Below are positions 44,270 to 53,797 of a stretch of 64,000 nucleotides of DNA, one piece after another. Position 1 is the first letter of the stretch. Each line of letters begins with the position of its first letter. The position numbers and the translations under genes are program-made. Source of the DNA: Podospora pseudoanserina (lineage: Eukaryota; Ascomycota; Sordariomycetes; Sordariales; Podosporaceae); assembly GCF_035222485.1 (NCBI RefSeq), contig NC_085923.1:558001-622000 (forward strand), written 5' to 3'. The notes under the pieces were generated by a model. That model had not been told where the DNA came from, searched no databases, and saw only the letters and a program-made list of their open reading frames with translations.

Positions 44270-45949
44270 ATGTCTCCTGGTGGCACGTCACGACCCTCGA
44301 AGCAGAGGAAGATTGGTTCTCGATCTTGCGATGCTTGCAAGATCCGGAAGGTCAAGTGTACAGAGACAGCCCCCTGCCAACGATGTCTCACCGCTGGCCT
44401 CGACTGCACCTTCAACAAAACCCAGTCGACGAGAGGACCCCGGAATCTGAGGACAAAGACCTTACAGCAGATCCAAAATGCCACACGAGCTCAGCAACCA
44501 GCCTCAGCACCTTCACATATCCCAGAGCCAAGTTCTTCGTCGAGCACCGCGGACCCTTCCAACATTTCGGTCGAATCACTCGTCATTCGACTGTGCATCT
44601 ATCGACTTCGCCTCTTTCCAGTCTGGCCGATCGTGGCTGTGGAACAGGTCATTGCAGCCCTACACCGCGATTCCCATGATGTCGGAACCTACACCTTGGC
44701 AGTGGCCATTGGTGCTGCAACCATGGCCCAGTTGAAACTGTCCCGGTTGAAAGACCCAAACATCACGGACAGCCTGTCCGCTAGCGCTCTCCACGAGGAG
44801 TGCCAAAGGAAACGGCGGACCCTCAACGCTGCCTCTGCCAGTCTGAACAGACTTCAGACCTCGTTCTTTTTGCACATCTACCACGAGAACCAGATTCCTG
44901 GCGGTGCCGAGTCTTTGTTGCACTTGCGCGAGGCCATCACGGTGGCACAAATTATGGGATTACACCGGCCCTCCTCATACCTAGGACTACACCCATCCGA
45001 GGACCGCCTTCGACGCCGCATTTTGTGGCTGTTATTTGTTACAGAGAGAGGAGTGGCCATGCTACACAGACTTCCAGTAGCATTGACTTCAGCCGAGAAG
45101 TTCCCGCCACTGGACACCATCAACGAACCCGACGACGGACCACACGTGTTGCCGGCATTCAAGAAACTGGTCAACCTGTTTTGGATCTTCGACCAATCCA
45201 GAGCCTTTGACATTCTTCAAGATGCGGCAGACGACACGGACGGCTCCTCATCACCCAACCACGAAGCCCTCCGAGCCTTGCAACAGCGCTTACAAAAAGC
45301 ACGACTCGAAACTGAAAATGATGCAAACGACATCCAGAAAGCGGACATTTCCATCACAAGACAATGGATGCAAATCCTCATCTGGCGCGCCACTCAAGGC
45401 CACGCATACTGGTCCTCCGACGACACCTCGGCAAGCCTTGCTGGCCCCATTCAGATAGCCCAGCAGCTACTAGACGACATATCAAAGCTCCCCAACACGG
45501 CCCTGGAAGCCCACGGCCCAGGGATAGAATTCAAAGTTTACGAGATTGCAAGTGCCGTGGCAGACTCCCTCAACTACTACACAACCCCCCGACCAGGCGA
45601 CATCCTCCTCCGACATCCAGGCGACATTCTTCTCAGATTACAAAGATTCCTAGCCACCTGCCGCGGCGGAAACATCAACCTGCTAGGCCTCCTAGCCGCG
45701 CGCATCTCCCAAAGCCAAATGTCCCTATCCATCCCACGGCAGTCGTTCGACCCAGCCCCGCCCTCGGTTGTTGTCGAAGAGATAGCCACCGACGCCGACA
45801 GCGACGAACCACCACTCTTATCCCCATGGCTCTCCCTCGTTGCCGCGGCTGAACTCGAGCAGGAGCAGTCCTTATCGTCTTATGCTCAACAGGTCGGCCT
45901 GCTCGATAATCACGACTGGCTTCTTGCTCCAGAAAGCCCCAACATCTAG
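44270..45949 (+). CDS. Zn2Cys6 transcription factor
   Basis: Fungal binuclear zinc cluster regulator. From the ATG at 44270 the protein has 559 residues; ATGs at 44228 and 44123 are in the same frame and would add 14 or 49 residues. The chosen one has an A at -3 and puts the zinc cluster close to the N-terminus. The cluster is CDACKIRKVKC then TETAP, CQRC, LTAGLD, C, an exact C-x2-C-x6-C-x5-C-x2-C-x6-C. The middle region (LHLREAITVAQIMGLHRP, RRRILWLLFVTERGVAMLHR) is the fungal-specific transcription factor domain. A small tandem repeat, RPGDILLRHPGDILLRL, lies near residue 450. Its position suggests it may control the transporter and dioxygenase, which is inference. Confidence 0.88.
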   Translation: MSPGGTSRPSKQRKIGSRSCDACKIRKVKCTETAPCQRCLTAGLDCTFNKTQSTRGPRNLRTKTLQQIQNATRAQQPASAPSHIPEPSSSSSTADPSNISVESLVIRLCIYRLRLFPVWPIVAVEQVIAALHRDSHDVGTYTLAVAIGAATMAQLKLSRLKDPNITDSLSASALHEECQRKRRTLNAASASLNRLQTSFFLHIYHENQIPGGAESLLHLREAITVAQIMGLHRPSSYLGLHPSEDRLRRRILWLLFVTERGVAMLHRLPVALTSAEKFPPLDTINEPDDGPHVLPAFKKLVNLFWIFDQSRAFDILQDAADDTDGSSSPNHEALRALQQRLQKARLETENDANDIQKADISITRQWMQILIWRATQGHAYWSSDDTSASLAGPIQIAQQLLDDISKLPNTALEAHGPGIEFKVYEIASAVADSLNYYTTPRPGDILLRHPGDILLRLQRFLATCRGGNINLLGLLAARISQSQMSLSIPRQSFDPAPPSVVVEEIATDADSDEPPLLSPWLSLVAAAELEQEQSLSSYAQQVGLLDNHDWLLAPESPNI

Positions 45950-46255
45950 CTGCGAGCACGTCATTGATACGGGGGATGAGGTGAATGAAGTCCAAAGCGG
46001 AGCAGGTCCGGGGCCGGGATCGGCCTGTGGGGTTACCTTGCTCTACCGAGGCGGGGCTCGTTGTCCCTTCAGCTGTACAAGTCTTGGCTAGACTCGATCT
46101 GGGACTTTCTCCGAGATATTCTCCGCTTGAGGTTTGGGGGTAAGAAAGGACGGCACATCTGGGGTTTTTGTGGTCACGTCAACGTTGTCAGGGATTTTTT
46201 TTGTTTGGTTTTTTGGTTTTTTTCAGGAGAGACGAAACGAAACGACACAGTCAAG

Positions 46256-47438
46256 ATGGCTTGGGAAGAACCACGGAAGACGGGCATGGTGTATCGCCGT
46301 TTGGGCAACTCTGGATTACACGTCTCTGCGCTTGGCTTGGGAGGATGGCTCACGTTTGGGGGGCAGGTTGAGAATGGTATGTTTGGTTCAGGTTGGGATT
46401 TAGAGTAAGAAGGAAGAGCTGACGGATAAACTAGAGGGCACTGTTGCTTGCTTGAAGCAGGCGTATGATTTGGGTATCAACTTTTTTGACACTGCGGAAA
46501 GGTAAGAACCGCATACAAGAACGTCTCTGTGCTCTCAGCCCACGAAAACTGACCGAAACTGTCTCAACAGCTACGCCGGAGGCCAATCCGAAGTCGTCAT
46601 GGGCCAAGCCATCAAGCAGCTCGGCTGGAAGCGCAACGACATCGTCATCAGCACCAAGCTCAACTGGGGCGGCCACAACGGCGAGGTCCTCGTCAACAAC
46701 CACGGCCTGAGCCGCAAGCACATCGTCGAAGGCCTCCGTGCCTCCCTCCAACGCCTCGACCTCGAATACGTCGACATTGTCTACGCCCATCGCCCGGACC
46801 GTCTCACTCCCATGGAGGAGGTCGTTCGTGCTTTCAACCACGTCATCGAGATCAAGGGGTGGGCAATGTACTGGGGGACCAGCGAGTGGAGTGCTGACGA
46901 GATCGCCGAAGCATGCGGCATCGCCAAGCAGCTCGGACTTATCGCGCCGATTGTTGAACAGCCATTCTACAACCTCCTGCACAGAAAGAAGGTCGAGGGC
47001 GAGTTCCAGAGGCTGTACAGCAGATTCGGTCTTGGATTGACGACGTTCAGTCCCTTGAAGTTTGGTCTGCTCAGTGGAAAGTACAACGATTCGCCTGATA
47101 CGCCTCCGCCGGGGAGCCGTTTTGCCAAGGGCGACGACAAGTTTGTCAATTACATGAGAGACAACTACGGGAACAAGAGCTGGCAGGATGATATCGAAAA
47201 GGTGAAAAAGCTCAAGGTTATCGCCGACAAGGTCGGCATTCCCCAGTCAGAGTTGGCTCTGGCGTGGGTGTTGAAGAATCCCAATGTTTCGTCTGTTATC
47301 ACTGGCGCGTCAAGGCCGGAGCAGATTGTTGAGAATGTCAAGGCGTTGAAGAGTATGGCTTTGTTGACGCCAGAGATTATGAAGGAAATTGATGAGGTGG
47401 TTGGGAGTGTTGAGTTGGATCCAGCGAGACAGGACTAA
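46256..47438 (+). CDS. Aldo/keto reductase, Kv-beta-like
   Basis: NADPH-dependent oxidoreductase of the AKR6 type, related to voltage-gated potassium channel beta subunits. Exons 46256-46376, 46435-46501 and 46571-47438 with GT-AG introns give 351 residues. The fold start is MVYRRLGNSGLHVSALGLGGW. The catalytic tetrad is present: D in FFDTAE, Y after the second splice (SYAGGQSE), K in STKLNWGG, and H in VYAHRPD. The NADPH-binding C-terminus has SPLKFGLLSGKY and VITGASRPEQI. The substrate is unknown. The gene shows no link to its neighbours. Confidence 0.92.
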
Positions 47439-47934
47439 GAGATGAATTTGTGAATGATGACAAGAGATGAACAACCCCAATTTTGCCCCTGTCGTGACAT
47501 TGGGCTGATCTCAGACTCGGATTCTGAGCCCGGAACTTTTACGGTGCCCCTTCTTCTGGTTTAGCTCAGCCACATGGCTTGCTTTTGGGAGCCAATAGGC
47601 ACCAGAAGCGCAGCGAGCCTTATCTCATCCCGGATTTCAGCTTCGACCAGGCATTTGATGTCAGCAAATAGGTCGAGTCTTGGCAGCTGAGCGCAAGGTG
47701 GGAGGATTCGATGCTCATGCCTGACAGATTGGGAGTTTGATAAAGTATCAAGTGCCCTTCTGCTGACCAAAGGATATTTCCCCTATCCAGTCTTTCTATT
47801 ACATACCTATTGTCTTACTGGAAAAACACGCACGGTCCATGAGCGTAAAGACATCCATCACCCTCCACGACCAGTCGTAAACCAAACCACTGCCTATCGA
47901 AGAAGACACTTTCAACGCTCCCAAACAACTCAAA
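47439..47934. other. Intergenic region
   Basis: About 500 bp between two plus-strand genes, with no feature recognised. Confidence 0.45.
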
Positions 47935-48366
47935 ATGGCCCAACAGTCCCTCTCAGCCAGCTTCAAAGTCCCGCCAACCCACCAAAGCACCAACCACACC
48001 CTCGACCCATTCGTAGTGTCACTCGCCGGTATACCATCAGAAATGTTGGACGGAGGGTTCCATGCCGAGGCAAAAATTTTCGACAATGACAACAAAAGTC
48101 CGGGGTATGAGATTGTTCAGCATGTCCGAGATTCAGGGGCAGTTACCGCGAACGAGGGGGAGACTGTTCACTTCGTGTTTCGGGGCTTGAAGGCTCCAGC
48201 AAGGGAAGGAAGGCATGAAGTGCGGGTTGGCGTGTTTTACAATTTAGCTGTGGGGTCTGCTGTGGAGGTGAGGAGGGAGGTTGTTTTTGGTGGTCGGTGC
48301 GAAGAAAGCGGGAGTCAGGCTGTTGCGGAGAAGAGTTGCGAGGGGAGATTGGTGTTGGAAGTGTGA
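47935..48366 (+). CDS. Hypothetical small protein
   Basis: Single exon of 143 residues from the ATG at 47935, in good context (AAAATGG). The sequence is beta-rich with alternating hydrophobics: FVVSLAGIPSEMLDG, ETVHFVFRGLKAPAREGRH, VRVGVFYNL. No signal peptide or membrane segment is visible. It resembles a single immunoglobulin-like or C2-like beta sandwich, but I cannot name the family. It is likely real because the frame is long for its composition and has a coherent fold pattern. Confidence 0.6.
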   Translation: MAQQSLSASFKVPPTHQSTNHTLDPFVVSLAGIPSEMLDGGFHAEAKIFDNDNKSPGYEIVQHVRDSGAVTANEGETVHFVFRGLKAPAREGRHEVRVGVFYNLAVGSAVEVRREVVFGGRCEESGSQAVAEKSCEGRLVLEV

Positions 48367-48608
48367 GGTGATAGAGCCTATCCTACTGGATCTAGATGAA
48401 GACGTGAAACATATAACTGAAAAGGAAAATAAGAAGGTCCGCCTGGGGACTGGACATACATATACAAAATCAAAAGCTGTCTTATATTGGAATCATCATG
48501 TCTATCCCCGTAGCACCGAAAACAACACCGTTTTGGCTGTCACCCATTCATGAACCTTTCACAGCCAAGGTTCCCCCAATCGCACCATCCACGCCCATCC
48601 CTTTTACA

Positions 48609-48986
48609 TCACCCACCCTCTCTCCCCTCATTCCCCTCCTTATCTCCCTTCTCCAAATCCCCGCCTTTCAAATTCCCCTCCCCACCCCCATTGTCAGCAG
48701 TCAACTCCATCACCACCTTGCCCACCCCATCCACCACTCCAAAAAGCCCCCAAACAAGAAGAAACGGCCAGAACAGTGTCAGAATAAACCCTACTGGCCA
48801 ACTGACAAACCACATGATGTGTCCCCTTTTTCTTTTGTTCTCGGGAAATAGAGTGAGAAATTGTCGATGCCCCATCCGGAGCATGCAGAGGGTGATAATA
48901 CCCTGGAAGACGCCCCAGACGATGAGGAGGATTTGCCACCAGACTATGCGGGTGTGGGTGTCTTCTTTTAGGAGGAGGGCTGACAT
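48609..48986 (-). CDS. Small two-span membrane protein
   Basis: Single exon of 125 residues. After a short N-terminus two hydrophobic helices are clear: WWQILLIVWGVFQGIITLCML (about residues 16-36) and IMWFVSWPVGFILTLFWPFLLVWGLFG (about 57-83), separated by a basic loop (NKRKRG). The C-terminal 40 residues are hydrophilic and Gly/Glu/Lys-rich. The pattern is that of a small fungal membrane protein of unknown function. The ATG at 48986 begins MSALLLKEDTHTR. Confidence 0.6.
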   Translation of the reverse strand: MSALLLKEDTHTRIVWWQILLIVWGVFQGIITLCMLRMGHRQFLTLFPENKRKRGHIMWFVSWPVGFILTLFWPFLLVWGLFGVVDGVGKVVMELTADNGGGEGNLKGGDLEKGDKEGNEGREGG

Positions 48987-49507
48987 GTGGGATTTGGGAT
49001 GTGGTGGTGGTGGGGATGGTGACTTGTGGGTTGATGGGTGGTGATGTGGAAAGAAACGGTTTTGGCGAAGGGGTAGATGAGAGATAATTTAAGTGAAAAG
49101 TTAAGATAAAAAATCCATAGAAAACCCCGGACATGCAAGATGAGATAGAGAAGGTAAAATAACAGGCGTTGGGGTTGTTCAGTAAACTGGACGTTGGAAA
49201 CCGAAACTGAAGACGTAGCTATCAAGCGGGATCTATTTGGTGCTGTGTCAGGTTTGACTGCGCCGCAGGTAGCGAGCCAATGCCACAACGACATGCCCTG
49301 TTGCTTAGGTCTGTTGTGTCTGGTGTTGGTGGGCTTGGCGAGGCCCCAAGGCAACCGTTGGCGCTGTATTTACATGATGGTTCACCAGCTGACAAGAAGA
49401 TGAGCATCAGCTAGGGTATCCAAAAAAAAGTAAAGGAACCGTCTTGAAAGGTCAAGTGTCGTGGGCCTCGGCAAGGACGACAGAAAGAACCACAATATAT
49501 CGAGAGC
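48987..49507. other. Intergenic region
   Basis: About 520 bp between two minus-strand genes, with no feature recognised. Confidence 0.4.
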
Positions 49508-51177
49508 CTAAGATGTATCCTGACAGACCCAGCATCCGGCATCATGGGCGATGACATGCTTGAAGTCAGAACCTGCTGTAGAAACATTGTCTCCAATACT
49601 AGCCCACACGCCCGTGTCATAAAGTCGGCACACTCCAGAAAGCTTGTCCCAGACTGAGCTGGAGCAACCTGTAGCGCTAGCACAAGCCGCAGCACATCTC
49701 GCAGATGTAGTTTCTGTCGAGGTGACTGGCCTGCTTCCAGCTGGCACCGGGAACCCCCGGATTCCACATGCTAGGGAATCGACATCCGGAGTCGAAGCTG
49801 CCGAGCAAACTCTGGACGGGCGGTTTCGTTGAATGTAGAGGTTCAGCTTGTCTGAGGCACCACAAGCTTGTCCTCCATTCCCAGCACAGGGCTGGTTGCA
49901 ACGGTCGGTGATGATCTCGGACGACAGGGAGTTACCAGTCCAACATTCCCGTCCTGAAGAGTCCCTTGTCAGTTGGTTTCGGTTAACCCTGGAGAAAGAC
50001 CTACCAAACTCGACCCCAAAATACTTCCAATTCCCACTCTCAGCCCTCTCAGCACATTTCTCCAGCGTCATATCCGCAGCGCTATTCGGTCCGTTGGCCA
50101 AAGTCCTCGTCCCATTAACCCGATCACGGTAGCTGTTCCTCCGTCAGCCCCCATCCTGCCACACAAGAAACACACAAAACTCACCACCCAAGATAATCAT
50201 ACCCCCCAACCGGATCCCCATCCCCCCTAGCCTCGTCCCTCTCATAAACCGTCAAATGCCCCCCCCCACCACAAAACCACCTTCCGTCCCCCTCACAAAC
50301 CCTCCCGCACCTCCTCCCAAACGTCTTGTAGCTATTGTCAATCGTCGCACCACAAAAGCACTCCCTCCCATACTCCACACCGACCCACCTCGCCTCAGCC
50401 CCGCACATCCCCGCACATTTCGTAGGCGTCATATCGTTACTCGCACCAGCAAACCGTCTAAGAACACGATCAGGGGTGAAATCGGCGAAACACCCCCACC
50501 AGTGGAAACCCTGGACGGGTTCGATGCCAGGGTTTTGAACAGTGGGGGGGTCGGTGTGCTCGTAGAACGCGGCGCGGGCCGAGCCGCCGCATGTCACGCC
50601 TGGTTCGTCGCGGCAGAGGCGCCAGCAGTCGCCTTCGGTGGCTTCCCATTCGGATAGCTGGGGGATGTACCCCGTGGTGGTGTTAATTGTTATCGAGGGG
50701 GCGCAGCTGGGGTGGGGTAGGTTGTCAGAGATACCTAGGCGTAGGTAGTAGGCAATGCAGGTGTAAGGGGGGATGGCGGTTGGTAAGAGAGGGGTTCGGT
50801 CAGGGGTTGGAGAAGTGGAAACTTACAAACATTCCTGATCCCACAGAATAAAATGCCGCGATGTTGAGCAGGCTGCCGAGCAGGGGATGATCCCATTGTC
50901 GGGACGCCTGGAAAAGGCGACGGTGAGGTTGAACGAGGTGGGAGAGGATTGCCAGTTTATGGTTCCAAAGCTGACAACGACGGTGTAGGTATGTTAATCG
51001 GGAGAACTTGGAGGAGAAAAAGAACGGACACGCCTACCAGCCAGAGTACCGGACAAAGCTCCCCTGCTGACGAGTGTTGAGCAAATCGGTGTCTGCTCGA
51101 GCATCATGGGCATAGGCTGAAGCCAATGCCATGACTATCAATTGGAAGGTGAGCTGCAAAAAAGAGACGGTAGGCAT
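49508..51177 (-). CDS. Secreted WSC-domain protein with an apparent frameshift
   Basis: Cell-surface carbohydrate-binding type protein with two WSC domains. Five exons fit: 51177-51038 (signal peptide), 50970-50827, 50706-50185 (first WSC, from WWGCFADFTPDR with YGRECFCG), 50133-50005 and 49953-49508 (second WSC, then a cysteine-rich tail). All four introns are GT-AG. Exon 4 should read YLGCYRDRVNGTRTL and then ANGPNSAADMTLEKC, but a run of four A on the plus strand (50100-50103, TTTT in the gene) makes it one base too long, so the second WSC falls out of frame. Either this is a one-base insertion that breaks the gene or an assembly error in a homopolymer. No membrane anchor is visible. Confidence 0.72.
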
Positions 51178-51658
51178 TGTGGAGCTGGAGCGTGTCAACA
51201 ACATGATCGACTCTACCAGAAGGGAACGTCCCTACGTGGACCAAAACGACTGAGCTGACAGAATCCCGAGGTATTTATCATGGTTTACCTACCATGCTGA
51301 GAGCTTTCATTTGTTCTCGGATTTTACCAGTGGCTGTTGCGGCTGGGTTCTTTATCGATCCTCGACCTGCATCATAAAAGGATTGCCAAGCACATCAATT
51401 TCCACAAGCAGCGGCTGAGCAACACGCAACAGTTCGGGGTGCTTTCTTGTTTGGGAATATATGACCTCCGTACTACCTTAGTTATATTTTCACGAGTGGC
51501 TTTGCAAACCAAGACTTTGCTTGAGCGAATGTTCCGTCATGTGATCTGATCATCCTCTTTGAGGATGGCATGTCATGAATGAATGTGAAATCCCGTAGCC
51601 TTTCCTACATCAAACACACAAGTGACACAACCTAAACTCTCCACAAAAACCACAAGCA
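51178..51658. other. Intergenic region
   Basis: About 480 bp holding the promoter of the WSC gene. Nothing else was recognised. Confidence 0.4.
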
Positions 51659-52168
51659 TCATGTCTCATCAACCCGATAGTCGTCCCGTTGATCATGCTT
51701 ATTACGGTGCTTCTTATCCCACAGTAGCTTGCACAACCGATCTCCGGCAGTCCGTCTCAATCTCTCTGCATCCCAGAAGACGTAACCCCTGTCTAACAAG
51801 AGCTGTGGAATTACGTTTCCATATATGTTGCTATACCTGCCTCCCCAGATCTCAGTCCAGACCAGATTCGGGGGAGGATCCTTATCCCCATCCCGACTAT
51901 CCCTCACCAAAAAGTCGCCCACAAAAGGCATGGGATCCTGTCTGCCCTCCTTTCGATCCCGTTCTGTTGGGTTACGACGGCGGTTAGAGCAGCGTGCGGA
52001 GTCGTAGTGCAGTCCCAATTCCAGTCTCTGCAGGGCGCCATCTACGACTATCTGAGGCTGAGTGGCGACGACTAGGTCTTCGTGCGCTTTATGATCGTCT
52101 TTTTCGCTATCCATTTTGTCTAACACAATACCGAGCAATCCAAGGCCGCGGGAAGCCGTCCCAACCAT
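51659..52168 (-). CDS. Hypothetical protein next to the transposon island
   Basis: An open frame of 169 residues from the ATG at 52168 (MVGTASRGLGLLG); another ATG lies at 52114. It is hydrophilic, rich in Asp, Arg and Lys, with the segment VWTEIWGGRYSNIYGNVIPQ and a charged end (KKHRNKHDQRDDYRVDET). The frame continues upstream almost to the transposon end at 52371 without an ATG that would obviously serve. The family is not recognised. The codon pattern looks coding but the start is uncertain; the transposon may have cut away part of a longer gene. Confidence 0.45.
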   Translation of the reverse strand: MVGTASRGLGLLGIVLDKMDSEKDDHKAHEDLVVATQPQIVVDGALQRLELGLHYDSARCSNRRRNPTERDRKEGRQDPMPFVGDFLVRDSRDGDKDPPPNLVWTEIWGGRYSNIYGNVIPQLLLDRGYVFWDAERLRRTAGDRLCKLLWDKKHRNKHDQRDDYRVDET

Positions 52169-52370
52169 GTGCTTAAACCTTTTGTGTGCGACGAGGCCTA
52201 TTTCGGCGAGGCACGGCCGTGCTGAAGCCTGAAAACCCACCATTTTTCTTCTTCGAGAACCAACCACGCCCTCCCGCTCCAGACCGGCTGCCAGGCAGTT
52301 GAAGGCTCCATCGGAAGTGGGTGGGCGCGGTAGATGGTCAAATCGTGGGTTACTAGGGTGCAGATCTGTA

Positions 52371-52411
52371 GGTTGGATGACAAGGAAGTGGACCACATAT
52401 AGATGTGGCCC
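52371..52411 (+). repeat. Left terminal inverted repeat of the pogo-like element
   Basis: About 41 bp starting GGTTGGATGAC. It matches the reverse complement of 62340-62380 with roughly six mismatches. The preceding TA (52369-52370) is the target site. Confidence 0.85.
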
Positions 52412-52558
52412 AGGTAAGTTTGAACTACCCAAGCCATCTACCCACATTAAACCCTCCATAACCCTGGACCCCCCGATATCAACACACACTTTATATTCCA
52501 CCCACAGGGCCAAAAATGAAGCTTTTCTTTTACTTTTTTTTGCTCCAGGTACCCACCA

Positions 52559-53250
52559 ATGGCCAAATATACCGAGGAGGATATTAAAAATGCCCAGAAA
52601 AATATTGCCGCTGATATAAGCCAGCGAAAAGCGTCTAACAAGTACGGGATTCTACGTTCTACCCTAAAGTACCGCATTAATGGTACCCTACTAAGGAACC
52701 TTGCCTATAAAAACCAATAGCGACTTTCTTACGGCTAAAAAGACTTTATTATTTAATAGATCCTTCGTTAGGAAAGCTTTAGTTACGCTCTTACGTATAT
52801 TAATATAAAGGCTTTAGTAGCTACTTTACTAGCTAAATAAGGCGATTTTAACCTCCTTAATAAGTATTAAGTATCCTACTTTATTAGCCGTTATCCCGAT
52901 ATTAAAATAAAGGTTAAAAAGAAAATTAATTACGTTAAAGTTAACGAAGCTACCTCGAAGAATATTAATAAGTTTTTTAATTTATATTTTACCGTTAACT
53001 AGATTAAACTTAAGTATAAATATAATTATAATAAAGTAAATATAATAGAAGGCTAAAAAAAAAACGGCTTAGTTATTAAATCTTCGAAACGGAATAAAAA
53101 GTTTATATATATTAAATAGAACGGAAGAAGGACTTAAACTACTATATTTAAATATATTTTATAAAATAAGAGAGTCCTCCTTTCCGGGGTTATTTTTAAA
53201 GGTAAAGACCTTTAAAAATTATAGTTTAAAGACTAATTAAATAAAGATTA
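52559..53250 (+). pseudogene. Pogo/Fot1 transposase, N-terminal part
   Basis: From ATG 52559 the reading MAKYTEEDIKNAQKNIAAD, RKASNKYGILRSTLKYRING is the helix-turn-helix DNA-binding head of Fot1/pogo transposases. Behind it, interrupted by many TAA and TAG triplets, follow a CENPB-like block (ALVATLLAK, VSYFISRYPDIK) and the run-up to the catalytic domain. The stops lie mostly at TA steps that CpA to TpA change would create from CAA, CAG or TGG. The gene continues beyond the inserted DNA at about 61330. Confidence 0.85.
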
Positions 53251-53393
53251 GTATGTAATGTTAAAATATAGCTTTTGTTTGTGGATTTTACAGTGTATCT
53301 AAGCCCTATATATTACAGGGCCTCAGAGGCAATACGATAGCTTGGATCAGCAGTGTTTAGGGACTGCGGTTGCCGGAGCGGAGGCTCGGCCTT

Positions 53394-53797
53394 TGTGACG
53401 AACCCCTATCCAGAACCTCTGAAAGGGACATTAGTTAAAGGCACTTCTGAACAATCTTAGTCCGGTATAGCTAAATAGTATATAATAATAGCTTATCTTT
53501 ATTATAATAGTCTAAATACTAATAATTATAATTTATATTATATATTACGGAACTATCTATTTACGCCGGCCAGTTCCTCTATATATATAGACCCGTGGAC
53601 CGTAAACCGTTAATTTATAAATAGTCCTCGGTCCGCTCTTAATTAGCCGATGCCGGACCGTAAACCGTAAGCCCTACCGCGGTCCCCGGTCCCTATCTTA
53701 TTAGTCCGTTGCCCTTCTGGACCGTAAGCCCCGCTTAACGGCGCGGTCTAGTCTTAATTAGTCCCTCGTAACCCTACTATCTTCCAGAACTATAATA
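53394..53797 (-). repeat. Left LTR of the gypsy element
   Basis: 404 bp starting TGTGACG, aligned along its length with 60415-60818. Being on the left of a minus-strand element, it is the 3' LTR. Its first 70 bp look unmutated and the rest RIP-altered. Confidence 0.87.

Noticed and set aside
37387-45949. A secondary-metabolite gene cluster
   Set aside because: There is no polyketide synthase, peptide synthetase or terpene synthase; a dioxygenase, transporter and regulator alone fit nutrient use better.
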